Shown: piece after piece, positions 17,611 through 25,844 of the stretch
Position numbering within the stretch: position 1 is the first letter of the stretch
Layout of the letters: every line of letters begins with the position of its first letter
Assembly: GCF_019048865.1 (NCBI RefSeq)
Contig: NZ_CP077604.1
Span: 3,720,001-3,784,000 of the forward strand
DNA: 64,000 nucleotides
Direction: 5' to 3'
Source: Aquihabitans sp. G128
Lineage (GTDB): Bacteria > Actinomycetota > Acidimicrobiia > Acidimicrobiales > Iamiaceae
Made by a program: the position numbers and the translations under genes
Notes under the pieces: generated by a model
Databases searched by the model: none
What the model was told of the DNA's origin: nothing
Seen by the model: only the letters and a program-made list of their open reading frames with translations

Positions 17611-18695
17611 CAGCCCTTGAGCTCCGGGTTCTCCTTGTAGATCTCCTCCAGCAGCGAGGTGTCGATCAGCTGATCGGCCTTGATCTCGATGCCGCCGGCC
17701 TTCAGGGAGCTCAGGGTCTCCTTGATCAGCTCGTCGGAGATGGTCAGGAGCCCGTTGGCCTTGGTGTCGTCGGTGCCGATCAGGGCGTTCTGGGCCTTCG
17801 ACTCCAGGACCTGCTCCTTCTCGTCGAGGCCCAGGTCCCTGCCGTACTTGGTGGCGGCCAGCTTGGCGCCGAGCGCCGGGTCGGCGATGGCGTCGGTCCA
17901 GCCCTTGATGTCGCCGATGAGGGCGGCCTTGATCTTGTCGCGGTCCTTGTCGAGGGAGGACTTCTTCACCATGATCGACTCGGAGAAGTACGGGTAGCCG
18001 TGGTCGTTGAGCAGGAACGTGACGGTGTCGAAGCCCTGCACCTTGAGCGAGTTCGGCTCGTTGGTGACGAACGAGAACCAGCCGTCGACGGTGCCGGTGG
18101 TCAGCGGCAGCGGGTCGAACTGGACCGGGACCTTGGTGATCTTGCTGGCGTCCAGGCCGGCGGCCTTGATGAAGCCGGCCCAGACCGACTCGTTGGTGGC
18201 CTGCACGCCGATCTTCTTGCCGTACATGTCCTCCGGCGTGTTGATCGGGGTGTCGGCCATGCTCATCACGCAGAAGGGGTTCTTCTGGTACTGGGCGCCG
18301 ACGATGATCAGGTCGGCGCCCTTGAGGATGGCGGAGCCGGTGATGTCAGGCGACGACACGCCGATGAGCGCCTTGCCGCCCTGCACGATGTCGTCCTGCT
18401 TCACGCCGGCGCCGCCGGACATGAGGTTGACCTTCGAGAAGCCGGCGTCGGTGTAGTAGCCCTTCTCGATGGCGATGTACTCGCCGGCGAACTCGACGTT
18501 CTTGATCCAGGACAGCTGGTAGTCGAGGGTGCCGAAGTCGCCGCTGCCGCTGGCGCCATCGGAGCTGGAGCTGTCGCTGTCGCTGCTGCCGCAGGCGGCG
18601 AGGAGGGTCCCCCCGCCGGCGGCGAGCACGCCCGCGCCGGCGATGGTGAGGCCGCCACGCCCCAGGAAGGCTCGGCGGTCGTAGGTCTTGCTCAT
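17610..18695 (-). CDS. Tat-exported lipoprotein, NMT1/THI5-like substrate-binding protein
   Basis: 361 residues. RRAFLGRGG is a twin-arginine motif and LLAAC a lipobox, followed by an Asp/Ser linker, so it folds in the cytoplasm and is then tethered outside. The NMT1 domain begins [17 protein letters not shown] and continues with GYYTDAGF. In this family the fold binds thiamine pyrimidine, riboflavin or other nitrogen heterocycles. In this island a purine-like or purine-breakdown ligand is likely. AAGGAG precedes the ATG by 8 nt, and the ATG overlaps the stop of an 83-residue ORF. Confidence 0.88.
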
Positions 18696-18943
18696 TCGGG
18701 TGCTCCTTGGAACGGGTGGGTGACCAGGGTGAGGTGCCGTCGGGTGACGGCTCCTGCACCGGCTTCGGCGGGCCCGGAGGGCGTCGTGGGGGCCGGTGCT
18801 GACGCGGTGCCCACCCGGTCGGTCGGGCTGGAAGGCGGCTGGGGGAGGTCCGGTTCCGAGGTCACCAGCGCGAGGCTCCGGCGCGCGCTCCCCGCCGGGT
18901 GGGCGGGGTGCAGGAGCTTGGAGATCTCGGGCTGTTGCGTCAT
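18692..18943 (-). CDS. 83-residue leader protein of the ABC operon
   Basis: MTQQPEISKLLHPAHPAG start, Pro/Ala-rich middle, and two similar segments RRSLALVTSEP and RRHLTLVTHPF, suggesting an internal duplication. Its TGA overlaps the ATG of the binding protein (ATGA). On the minus strand TACTGT lies 8 nt before this ATG, and the TGTTGAA-type motif lies just upstream of that, so this ATG looks like the first codon of a leaderless message. Function not recognised. Confidence 0.5.
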   Translation of the reverse strand: MTQQPEISKLLHPAHPAGSARRSLALVTSEPDLPQPPSSPTDRVGTASAPAPTTPSGPAEAGAGAVTRRHLTLVTHPFQGAPE

Positions 18944-18965
18944 GCCTGGCGACAGTAAGACCGAG

Positions 18966-18982
18966 TTCAACAAGTTGTTGAC
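18966..18982 (-). promoter_or_regulatory. TGTTGAA-type motif, site 3
   Basis: On the minus strand GTCAACAACTTGTTGAA; the core TCAACAA-N-TTGTTGA is a perfect dyad. It is 22 bp before ATG 18943 of the ABC-importer operon, overlapping the expected -35/spacer. Confidence 0.65.
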
Positions 18983-19000
18983 GAATGCCGTTGCTATCGC

Positions 19001-19017
19001 GTCAACAGCTTGTAAAC
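19001..19017 (-). promoter_or_regulatory. weaker TGTTGAA-type motif in the same divergent gap
   Basis: GTCAACAGCTTGTAAAC on the plus strand matches the motif at 12 of 16 positions on the minus strand. It is 52 bp before the 8-oxoguanine-deaminase-like gene and could serve that promoter. TTGACGAGGTCGAA at 19033 is another partial match. Confidence 0.35.
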
Positions 19018-19069
19018 GCCCAGGTGGGGTGTTTGACGAGGTCGAACGGCCGACCCGAGGATGCGCCCC

Positions 19070-20482
19070 ATGACCACCCCCGAGGCCCCTCTCGAAGCCC
19101 CTGCGGGCCCCCGCGAAGCCGACCTGCTCGTGCGCGGTGCACGGCTCGTGGCCACCGTCGACGACGAGCGCCGCGAGATCCCCGGCGGGTGGGTGGCGAT
19201 CACCGACGGCCTGGTGAGCGGGGTGGGCCCGGCGGGCTCGGAGCCGCCGGCCCGAGAGGTGCTGAGCGCCGACGGCTGCCTGGTCACGCCGGGGCTCATC
19301 AACACCCACCACCACCTGTACCAGAACCTCACCCGGGCCCACGCGCCGGCCAACCAGGACACGCTGTTCGGCTGGCTCACCACGCTGTACCCGCTCTGGA
19401 GCGGGCTCGACGAGGAGGCGGCGTACCTCTCGGCCTGGGTGGGCCTGGCCGAGCTGGCCCTCGGCGGCTGCACGACCTCCACCGACCACCTGTACGTCCA
19501 CCCGAAGGGCGGCGGCGACCTGATCACCGCCGAGATCACCGCCGCCCAGGAGCTGGGCATGCGGTTCCACCCGACGCGCGGCTCCATGAGCCGGTCGAAG
19601 AAGGACGGCGGCCTGCCGCCGGACTCGGTGGTGCAGACCGACGACGAGATCCTGGCCGACAGCGAGCGGCTGGTGGCGCGCCACCACGATCCGAGCCACG
19701 GTGCGATGGTGCGCATCGCCCTGGCCCCGTGCTCGCCCTTCTCGGTGACGCCGGAGCTCATGGTGGCCACCGCCGAGCTCGCCGAGCGCCTCGACGTGCG
19801 GTTGCACACCCACCTGGCCGAGGACCCCGACGAGGACACGTACTCGATGGAGACCTTCGGCATCCGCACCATCGACCACTTCGAGGCCTGTGGCTGGGGC
19901 ACCGACCGCTCGTGGGTGGCGCACTGCATCTACCCGAACCCCGACGAGATCGCCCGCATGGGCGCGTGGGGCACCGGCGTGGCCCACTGCCCGAGCTCGA
20001 ACATGATGATCGGCGGCGGGGGCATCGCCCCCGTGGCCGACTTCCGGGCGGCCGGGGTCCCCGTGGGCCTGGGCTGCGACGGCTCGTCGTCGACCGACTC
20101 CGCCTCGCTGTGGATGGAGGCCCGCAACGCCATGCTGCTGGGCCGCCTCCGGGGCGGCCCCGAGTCCACCGGCGCACGGGACGCCCTGGAGATCGCCACC
20201 CGCGGCTCGGCTGCCTGCCTGGGCCGCGAGGGCGAGCTCGGCCAGCTCGCGGTCGGCGCGGTGGGTGACCTGGTGTGCTGGCCGCTCGAGGGCCTGGCCT
20301 TCGCCGGGGCGGTCACCGACCCCATCGCCGCGTGGCTGCGCTGCGGTCCGAACGCGGCCCGCCACACCGTGGTCGCCGGCAAGGCCGTGGTGCGCGACGG
20401 CCTGCTGGTGCCGCCCGGCGTCGAGGACGTGCTCGCCCGCCACGAGGTCGCCGCCCGCCGCATCCAGGGCGTCCCCGCCTGA
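19070..20482 (+). CDS. 8-oxoguanine deaminase-like amidohydrolase
   Basis: 470 residues. Metal and catalytic motifs: NTHHHLYQNLTRAHAP (HxH and QNLTR), GGCTTSTDHLYVHP, LHTHLAED, WVAHCIYP, CPSSNM and GLGCDGSSSTDSASLW. The NTHHHLYQ-LTR, CDGSSSND-type and QDTLFGWL patterns are those of the 8-oxoguanine/isocytosine-like deaminases of cog0402 (Pa0142 group), which turn 8-oxoguanine into urate. Close relatives act on other 2-aminopurines, so the exact substrate is open. The second ATG (19070) was chosen because GAGG is 9 nt upstream; ATG 19061 abuts it. It is divergent from the importer operon. Confidence 0.8.
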   Translation: MTTPEAPLEAPAGPREADLLVRGARLVATVDDERREIPGGWVAITDGLVSGVGPAGSEPPAREVLSADGCLVTPGLINTHHHLYQNLTRAHAPANQDTLFGWLTTLYPLWSGLDEEAAYLSAWVGLAELALGGCTTSTDHLYVHPKGGGDLITAEITAAQELGMRFHPTRGSMSRSKKDGGLPPDSVVQTDDEILADSERLVARHHDPSHGAMVRIALAPCSPFSVTPELMVATAELAERLDVRLHTHLAEDPDEDTYSMETFGIRTIDHFEACGWGTDRSWVAHCIYPNPDEIARMGAWGTGVAHCPSSNMMIGGGGIAPVADFRAAGVPVGLGCDGSSSTDSASLWMEARNAMLLGRLRGGPESTGARDALEIATRGSAACLGREGELGQLAVGAVGDLVCWPLEGLAFAGAVTDPIAAWLRCGPNAARHTVVAGKAVVRDGLLVPPGVEDVLARHEVAARRIQGVPA

Positions 20483-20509
20483 CCCGCCCCCCTCCCCCCA
20501 GCCCCAGAC

Positions 20510-20561
20510 GCAACTTGTGGGCCCACGCTGCTGCTTTCGGCGCTCTCAGCCCACAAGTTCG
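20510..20561. repeat. 52-bp palindromic element, copy C
   Basis: Arms GCAACTTGTGGGCCC and CAGCCCACAAGTTCG around loop 20525-20546. The arms are the exact reverse complement set of copy A, while the loop runs in the same direction as copy A. Confidence 0.85.
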
Positions 20562-20583
20562 GGGGCTGCCCTCGCCCCCAGAC

Positions 20584-20635
20584 GCAACTTGTGGGCCCAC
20601 GCTGCTGTTTTCGGCGCTCTCAGCCCACAAGTTCG
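20584..20635. repeat. 52-bp palindromic element, copy D
   Basis: Same arms as copy C, loop 20599-20620 one base different from copy C and one base different from copy A. It starts 74 bp after copy C, the same step as between copies E and F. Confidence 0.85.
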
Positions 20636-20722
20636 GGGGGAGGAGGGGTCGGTACCGTCCGTCTGGCTGGTCACGGAGGCGTCACCAACCGGGGCGGCCT
20701 CCGGAAACATTGGCTGCGTACG

Positions 20723-20739
20723 TTCAACAACATGTTGAA
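20723..20739 (+). promoter_or_regulatory. TGTTGAA-type motif, site 4
   Basis: TTCAACA-ACA-TGTTGAA, a perfect 7-3-7 dyad, 129 bp before the second adenosine-deaminase-type gene. Its right half is identical to the other sites. Confidence 0.6.
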
Positions 20740-20872
20740 GCTGCTCCGCGACGTGCTCACCGGTGGCCAGGTGCGACCGATCCCGGCCGGGTCGACCGGC
20801 GCCCGGACCGAGCTGGTCTCGGCGCAGGCCCACGTCAGCCAGACCGCCGCCACGTTCGGCCGCTGCCGGTGA
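20732..20872 (+). CDS. possible 46-residue ORF coupled to the second deaminase
   Basis: MLKLLRDVLTGGQVRPIP start. The TGA overlaps the GTG of the next gene (GTGA), the same coupling seen for the small ORFs at 5322 and 18943. The ATG lies inside the operator-like dyad and no ribosome site is seen, so the start or the ORF itself is doubtful. The remaining gap 20636-20722 shows nothing further. Confidence 0.35.
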   Translation: MLKLLRDVLTGGQVRPIPAGSTGARTELVSAQAHVSQTAATFGRCR

Positions 20873-21936
20873 CGGCCACCCTGCCGAGCCGGCCGACGAC
20901 CCTGGCGGGGGCGCTCGAGCTGCTCCCCAAGGTCGAGCTGCACTGCCACGTCGAGGGCGCCATCCGGCCGACGACGGTGATGGAGCTGGCCGCCAAGAAC
21001 GGCATCGCCCTCCCTGCGGACGACCCGACCGAGCTGTACCGCTACGAGTCGCTCAACGGCTTCCTCGAGGTCTTCTTCCTGGTGCAGGGCGTGCTCGCCG
21101 ACCAGGGCGACTGGGCTCGGATCGCCTACGAGGCAGCCGTGGACGGCGCCGCCCACGGCATGGTCTACCGGGAGTCCTTCTTCACCCCCGCCCGCCTCAT
21201 GGCCAAGGGCCAGGGCCTGGGCGCCATCATCGCCGGGCTCGACGAGGGCTGCGCGGCCGCCGAGGCCGAGACCGGCGTGGTCGTGAACCTGATCTGCGAC
21301 TTCGACCGTGAGTTCGGGCCGGAGGTGGCGCTGGCCACCGCCGAGGAGCTGGTGGCGCTGAAGCGGGCCGGCGCGCCGGGCATCGAGCGGGTGTTGGGCG
21401 TGGGCTACGACTCCATCGAGATCGGCCAGGAGCCGGGCTGGTACGCCGCGGCGTTCCGCACAGCGGGGGCCGGCGGCCTCCGGCGCACCGCCCACCAGGG
21501 CGAGAACTCCGGCCCCGACGCCATCCTGGCCTGCGTCGACCTGCTGGGCGCCGAGCGCATCGACCACGGCATGTCGATCCTGGAGGACCCCGACGTGGTG
21601 TCCCGGTTCGTCGACGACCGCATCGCGCTGACCGTCTGCCCGAACTCCAACATCCGCATCGCCAACGCCTTCCCGGAGCTGGCCCAGCACGTGTACCCCG
21701 CCATGCGGGAGGCCGGGATCCTCGCCACGCTCAACACCGACGACCCCGCCCTGACCGACCTCGACCTGGGCTACGAGTACGCCTCGGCGGCCGAGGCCTT
21801 CGGCTACGGCTGGGACGAGATGGTGGACATCGCCCTCGACGGCGTGGAGGCGTGCTGGTTGGAGGACGCCGACAAGGCCGGCGTGCGGGCCCGCGTGGCC
21901 GACGCCCGCGAGGCGCTGCGCCCCGACCTCGGCTAG
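20869..21936 (+). CDS. adenosine/adenine deaminase family protein with HQGE variant
   Basis: 355 residues. LHCHVEGAIRP, RIDHGM, CPNSNI and LNTDDPA are present, as in the adenosine/adenine deaminases. The catalytic HAGE is AHQGENSGPD here: histidine and glutamate remain but the alanine is glutamine, which sits near the purine N1/N3 side and may alter the substrate. It has a longer insert (LMAKGQGLGAII) than the paralogue at 9.3 kb. GTG 20869 overlaps the upstream small ORF. The gene ends 1 bp before the convergent PRTase gene. Confidence 0.82.
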   Translation: MTATLPSRPTTLAGALELLPKVELHCHVEGAIRPTTVMELAAKNGIALPADDPTELYRYESLNGFLEVFFLVQGVLADQGDWARIAYEAAVDGAAHGMVYRESFFTPARLMAKGQGLGAIIAGLDEGCAAAEAETGVVVNLICDFDREFGPEVALATAEELVALKRAGAPGIERVLGVGYDSIEIGQEPGWYAAAFRTAGAGGLRRTAHQGENSGPDAILACVDLLGAERIDHGMSILEDPDVVSRFVDDRIALTVCPNSNIRIANAFPELAQHVYPAMREAGILATLNTDDPALTDLDLGYEYASAAEAFGYGWDEMVDIALDGVEACWLEDADKAGVRARVADAREALRPDLG

Positions 21937-21937
21937 C

Positions 21938-22453
21938 TCAGCGGGGTGGGAGGCCGGCGACGGGCGGGAGCTTCGACCAGCAGAAGTTGATCCACGCGTC
22001 GGTCTGCTTCCACGAGTAGGTCGGCACGATCACCGAGTGGGGCTTGTGGTACAGCACCGCGGTGCGGGTCTCCTTCACGTGCTGGGCCAGCACCTCGCGC
22101 ACCAGGCGCAGCGTGTGCCCGGTGTCGGCCACGTCGTCGGCGATCAGCACGTCGAGGTCGGTGATGTCGACCAGGTTGAGGCTGGGAGGGAGCACCACCG
22201 GCACGTCCAGGCGGGCGTCGACGCCGGTGTAGAACTCGACGTTGATGGCGCCGCAGTTCTTCACCCCGAGGGCGTAGGCCAGGGCGCCGCCCACGGTCAG
22301 CCCACCTCGGGCCACCGCCACCACGATGTCGGGGATCCACCCGTCGGCGGCGATCTGCTCGGCCAGCTCTCGCGTGGCGGTGCCGAACAGCTCCCAGGTG
22401 AGCTCTTCGCGGTCCTCGGCGTCGGTCGCGTCGGTGGGGTTGACGTCGGTCAT
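21938..22453 (-). CDS. xanthine-guanine phosphoribosyltransferase-like PRTase
   Basis: 171 residues. GWIPDIVVAVARGGLTVGG is the Gpt-like N-terminal strand, and VLIADDVADTGHTLRLV holds the PRPP-binding DD-x4-G-T/H pattern. The WINFCW end resembles the purine-contact region of bacterial XGPRT. It would convert xanthine, guanine or a dealkylated purine to its nucleotide with PRPP. It is 60 bp downstream of the TrzN-like amidohydrolase on the same strand, so deamination and salvage may be coupled. Confidence 0.8.
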   Translation of the reverse strand: MTDVNPTDATDAEDREELTWELFGTATRELAEQIAADGWIPDIVVAVARGGLTVGGALAYALGVKNCGAINVEFYTGVDARLDVPVVLPPSLNLVDITDLDVLIADDVADTGHTLRLVREVLAQHVKETRTAVLYHKPHSVIVPTYSWKQTDAWINFCWSKLPPVAGLPPR

Positions 22454-22513
22454 GCCCGCAGCCTGCCACGCGATCCGGAGGCCCCGGCCCCGCTCCGGCC
22501 GGCGGCCCGACGC

Positions 22514-23851
22514 TCAGGCACCGGCGAGCGCCGCCCGCCGCTCGAAGAGCTCCTCGGCCGCCGCCTGGGCCTGCTCCCGGACGGTGGCGACGTCGAACGT
22601 CGTCGGTCGACCGCCGGCCACCACCCGCTCACCGTCCACGAAGACGTCGCGGACGTCGTGGCCGTTGGCCGAGAAGACGACGTGGGCGGCGACGTTGAAG
22701 TCCCGGCCGTGCAGGACGGGCGTGGTGTGCAGCCCACCCAGGTCGATGGTGATCAGGTCGGCGCGCTTGCCCGGCTCCAGCGAGCCCGACACGTCGCCGA
22801 GGCCGGCGGCCCGCGCGCCCTCGATGGTGGCCATGGCCAGGACGTCCCACGGGTCGCCGGTGGTGGGGTCGAGCGTCGTGACCTTCTGCAGGAGCGACGC
22901 GAACTTCATCTCCTCGATGAGGTCGAGGTTGTTGTTCTCCTTCTCGCCGTCGCTGCCCAGGCCGACGTGCACGCCCTTCGCCCGCAGGTCGCCGATGCGG
23001 GCCGGCCCCGACGACAGCTTCATGTTCGAGCAGGGGCAGTGGGCCACCGAGGTCCCGGTCTGGGCCAGCAGCTCGATCTCGCGGTCGTCGAGCCACACGC
23101 AGTGCGCCACCAGCGTCCGGTCGCCCAGGATCCCGCGGTTGTAGAACTCCTCGATCGGTCGCCGGCCGAACTGCTTCAGCGACTCCTGCACCTCCCAGAT
23201 CGACTCCGACGAGTGGGTGTGGATGCCGGTGTCGAACTCGTCCGCCAGGTCGGCGGCGGCCCGGAACGCCGCGGGGGAGCAGTAGAAGAGGTGCTCGAGC
23301 CCCACCCAGGACCGCACCCGGCCGCCGGCGGTGGTGGCGGTGTGCTCGAGCAGGCGGCGGTTGGTCTCGATGGTCTCGAAGTAGTCGTAGCCCTCGAGGT
23401 CGGCCACGTACGGCACCAGGGTCGCCCGGATGCCCAGCTCGGTGGCGGCCGTCGCGCTGCCCTCCATGAACCGCCACATGTCCACCACCGACACGGTGCC
23501 GGCGAGCAGGCTCTCGGCGTAGCAGTGCAGGGAGGCGGCCTGGGCGATCTCCGGGGTCAGCGCCCTGTGGGCCGGGTCGACGTAGGTCTTGAGCCAGTCC
23601 CACAGCGACATCGACTCCGCGGTCCCCCGCAGCAAGCCCGAGTGGAGGTGGCAGTTGTGCAGCCCCGGGAGCACGGCGTGGCCGGTGGCGTCGACGACCT
23701 CGGCGCCGGCTGCCCGGGGATCGGCGTCGAGCTCGTCCACCGCGCCCACCGCGAGGATCGAGGTCCCCTCGATCAGCACCGAGCCGGGGTCGAAGGCGGT
23801 CGTGCCGCCGGTCATGGGGAGGACGATGCCGTTGCGGACGAGGGTGGCCAT
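22514..23851 (-). CDS. TrzN/SAH-deaminase-like amidohydrolase
   Basis: 445 residues. NCHLHSGLLRGTAE supplies HxH, IHTHSSES, VAHCVWLDD and CPCSNMKL follow, and GLGSDGEKENNNLDL supplies the catalytic aspartate, so the zinc/iron site is complete. The group includes S-adenosylhomocysteine/5'-methylthioadenosine deaminases, triazine hydrolases and guanine-type deaminases. The minus-strand promoter is unusually clear: TTGACG (part of a TGTTGAA-type site), 17 bp, GAGGTT, then 6 nt to ATG, implying a leaderless message under control of that site. Confidence 0.8.
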   Translation of the reverse strand: MATLVRNGIVLPMTGGTTAFDPGSVLIEGTSILAVGAVDELDADPRAAGAEVVDATGHAVLPGLHNCHLHSGLLRGTAESMSLWDWLKTYVDPAHRALTPEIAQAASLHCYAESLLAGTVSVVDMWRFMEGSATAATELGIRATLVPYVADLEGYDYFETIETNRRLLEHTATTAGGRVRSWVGLEHLFYCSPAAFRAAADLADEFDTGIHTHSSESIWEVQESLKQFGRRPIEEFYNRGILGDRTLVAHCVWLDDREIELLAQTGTSVAHCPCSNMKLSSGPARIGDLRAKGVHVGLGSDGEKENNNLDLIEEMKFASLLQKVTTLDPTTGDPWDVLAMATIEGARAAGLGDVSGSLEPGKRADLITIDLGGLHTTPVLHGRDFNVAAHVVFSANGHDVRDVFVDGERVVAGGRPTTFDVATVREQAQAAAEELFERRAALAGA

Positions 23852-23870
23852 CCCCCGAACCTCGCCCGCC

Positions 23871-23886
23871 TTCAACAGATCGTCAA
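23871..23886 (-). promoter_or_regulatory. TGTTGAA-type motif, site 5
   Basis: Minus strand TTGACGATCTGTTGAA, 19 bp before ATG 23851. The TTGACG half is a -35 hexamer with GAGGTT at 17-bp spacing; the conserved TGTTGAA lies in the spacer, where a bound repressor would block RNA polymerase. Confidence 0.7.
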
Positions 23887-23938
23887 CCCTACGGAGCCCT
23901 TGTTCACGGCGCCTTCACGCAGGGCGCCCGGCGCGCGA

Positions 23939-23953
23939 TCAACAGATCGTCAA
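23939..23953 (-). promoter_or_regulatory. TGTTGAA-type motif, site 6
   Basis: Minus strand TTGACGATCTGTTGA, 54 bp before the HTH regulator gene on the plus strand. Probably an autoregulatory site, or a second site for the divergent amidohydrolase. Confidence 0.65.
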
Positions 23954-24007
23954 CCTGTTCACCTTGCCGTCACCGGGGGCGGTGCAGCGCGGCCTAGCGT
24001 TGCGCCC

Positions 24008-24364
24008 GTGCCGGCCCGCCACCCCCTCCTCGCCTCCGTCCAGCCGGTCGCCGACGCTCTCGGAGCCACCGTGGTGGGCAAGTCCCGCCTGCGCTCCGAC
24101 GACATCCCGCTCGAGTGGGAGGGCGTGGTGGTGGGCGGCCTCCGCCTGCCCGACCAGGGCCCCGGGCTGCCCCAGCTGCTCGCCGCCGTGGAGGCCGAGC
24201 TGGGCGGCCCGCTCAGCGGCATGAGCCGCGAGCAGAAGCAGGTCGCGGTGGCCAAGCTCAACGAGCGCGGGGCCTTCCGCTACCGCAAGGCCGTCGAGGA
24301 CATCGCCGACGCCCTCGGCGTCTCCCGCTTCACCGTCTACAACTACCTGAACGCCCGGGGCTAG
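24008..24364 (+). CDS. DauR/YheO-type helix-turn-helix regulator, candidate regulator of the island
   Basis: 118 residues. The C-terminal half reads SREQKQVAVAKLNERGAF, then YRKAVEDIADALGVSRFT and VYNYLN, the pattern of the DauR/YheO HTH, whose recognition helix is SR(Y/F)TVYNYL. The N-terminal 65 residues are shorter than the PAS-like YheO domain and not recognised; they may sense a ligand. TAGCGT at 23995-24000 lies 7 nt before GTG, suggesting a leaderless message. It is flanked by two TGTTGAA-type sites and divergent from a regulon member, which makes it the best candidate to bind that motif. Binding is inferred. Confidence 0.7.
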   Translation: MPARHPLLASVQPVADALGATVVGKSRLRSDDIPLEWEGVVVGGLRLPDQGPGLPQLLAAVEAELGGPLSGMSREQKQVAVAKLNERGAFRYRKAVEDIADALGVSRFTVYNYLNARG

Positions 24365-24462
24365 CGCCCCGGCTCTCCGTCCTGGGCCGCACGGGCCCGT
24401 CGCCTTCGGCGAAGGCGGACGCCCGTGTCCGGCGGCCGAGCACGCTGGGCGGGGTGCGCGAC

Positions 24463-24500
24463 CGGCGGCCTCGACCCGGCGGGATGGGTCGAGGCCGCCG
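24463..24500. terminator. strong hairpin between convergent genes
   Basis: Perfect 15-bp stem CGGCGGCCTCGACCC / GGGTCGAGGCCGCCG with an 8-base loop, no T-run. It lies between the regulator and the convergent amidohydrolase. A smaller hairpin around GCCTTCGGCGAAGGC lies just upstream (about 24399-24416). Confidence 0.7.
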
Positions 24501-24554
24501 GTGCGGTCGCCACCGGCCGTGCGGCCGACCGGGGCGAGGACGGGGTGGCGTGCG

Positions 24555-25775
24555 CTACCAGTCGATGTCGTCGGGCATCTCGCCCCAGGTCTTGCCGGTG
24601 CCGGCGTAGGTGGGCAGCTCGGGGGTGGGGATCCAGGTGCCGGCCCGGACGCAGCCGACGGGCTGGAGGGCGGCGGGGGACTGGACCACCTCGACGCCGT
24701 CGGACACCGGGAAGGGGCCGTCGGTGCGCAGCCGCAGGACCGACACCTCGGCGTCGCGCCCGACCTCGAGCGCGCCCAGCTCGTGGGAGCGGCCGATGGC
24801 CCGGGCGCTGTTGCTGGTGCCCATGGCGATGACGTGGTGGAGGTCCAGGTCGAGCGCCAGCATCTTGGTGAGGGTCTCGGCCAGGGAGAAGACCGGACCG
24901 TTGATGTTGAACACGTTGAGGTCCGTCGACGCCGTGTCGGGCAGGTAGCCCTGGCCCACGAGGCGGCGGGCGTCCTTGAAGCGGAAGTCGGTGCCGGAGT
25001 GGCCGATGTCGAGCACCACCCCGCGGTCGACGGCGTCGCGGAACTCCGGGAGGGCCTTGCCGTCGGGCCCGCACATCCCACCGGCGCCACGGAAGGCGTG
25101 GGTGATGATGTCGCCGCCACGGAGCTGGCGGAGCAGGGCGGTCGGGGTGATCACCGGCGTGAACGGGAACCGCCCGAGGTGGACCATGACCGGCATGTCG
25201 CCGACGGCGCGCTGGGCGGCTTCGAGGAAGGGCGAGAACTCCGGGTCGCCCACGTGGCAGGCCCGGGCCTTGGCACCGATCACCACGTCCTTGTTGCGCT
25301 CGATCGACTCGGCGAGCGAGTCGAAGTCCAGGTTCCGGAGGTCGTTGGCGATCTCCAGCTTGTGGCAGATGAAGTCCTTGGTGGCCAGGTAGAGCTGGTT
25401 GGGGTCGATGAACGACAGCACCCGGGTCTTGGTGTCGGGGTGGTCGATGATCGCCCGGCGGCTGATGTCGAAGGTGGCCACGCCGCTCGTGCCGCCGTCC
25501 ACCAGCACGGGCACGCCCATGCCGACGCCCACCGAGTCGGGCTCCACGCAGAAGTCGCCGAGGCCGGCCATCACGTGGACGTGGATGTCGATGAGGCCGG
25601 GCGTCACCAGGAGGCCCGTGCAGTCGACGACCTCCACCCCGGGCTCGGCCAGGACCGTCGGGTCCAACGTCCCGATGGCGGCCACCTTCCCGTCGCGGAT
25701 CACCACATCGGTGGTCGTGTCGGTCTCCGAGGCCGGGTCGATGACCCGACCGCCCTGCAGCACCAGCGTCGTCAT
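24555..25775 (-). CDS. amidohydrolase of the EF_0837/AHA_3915 (deacetylase) type
   Basis: 406 residues. It begins LVLQGGRVIDPASETDTTTD, with GLIDIHVHVMAG (HxH), VIGAKARACHVGD where the bridging lysine is expected, VMVHLGRFP and IGHSGTDFRF, and ends in the usual beta-sandwich. The dihydroorotase-like fold with HVHV and the GGTSGVATFDI segment suggests the EF_0837 family, whose studied members hydrolyse acetylated or N-acyl compounds. The natural substrate is unknown. It is divergent from a LysR gene, a common regulator-target arrangement. Confidence 0.7.
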   Translation of the reverse strand: MTTLVLQGGRVIDPASETDTTTDVVIRDGKVAAIGTLDPTVLAEPGVEVVDCTGLLVTPGLIDIHVHVMAGLGDFCVEPDSVGVGMGVPVLVDGGTSGVATFDISRRAIIDHPDTKTRVLSFIDPNQLYLATKDFICHKLEIANDLRNLDFDSLAESIERNKDVVIGAKARACHVGDPEFSPFLEAAQRAVGDMPVMVHLGRFPFTPVITPTALLRQLRGGDIITHAFRGAGGMCGPDGKALPEFRDAVDRGVVLDIGHSGTDFRFKDARRLVGQGYLPDTASTDLNVFNINGPVFSLAETLTKMLALDLDLHHVIAMGTSNSARAIGRSHELGALEVGRDAEVSVLRLRTDGPFPVSDGVEVVQSPAALQPVGCVRAGTWIPTPELPTYAGTGKTWGEMPDDIDW

Positions 25776-25811
25776 GGCGCCATGGTGGGCGCGAACCGGG
25801 TGCGGGTCCAG

Positions 25812-25836
25812 TGCATCCTTCTTGTGGGATCATGCA
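25812..25836. promoter_or_regulatory. possible LysR operator
   Basis: TGCATCC and GGATCATGCA form an imperfect inverted repeat in the 69-bp gap between the divergent amidohydrolase and LysR genes, 9 bp before the LysR ATG. This fits autoregulation and control of the amidohydrolase. Confidence 0.45.
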
Positions 25837-25844
25837 GGTCATCT

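Noticed and set aside
24365-24554. Small gene between the HTH regulator and the convergent amidohydrolase
   Set aside because: Short Gly/Arg frames only; the sequence is explained by two hairpins.
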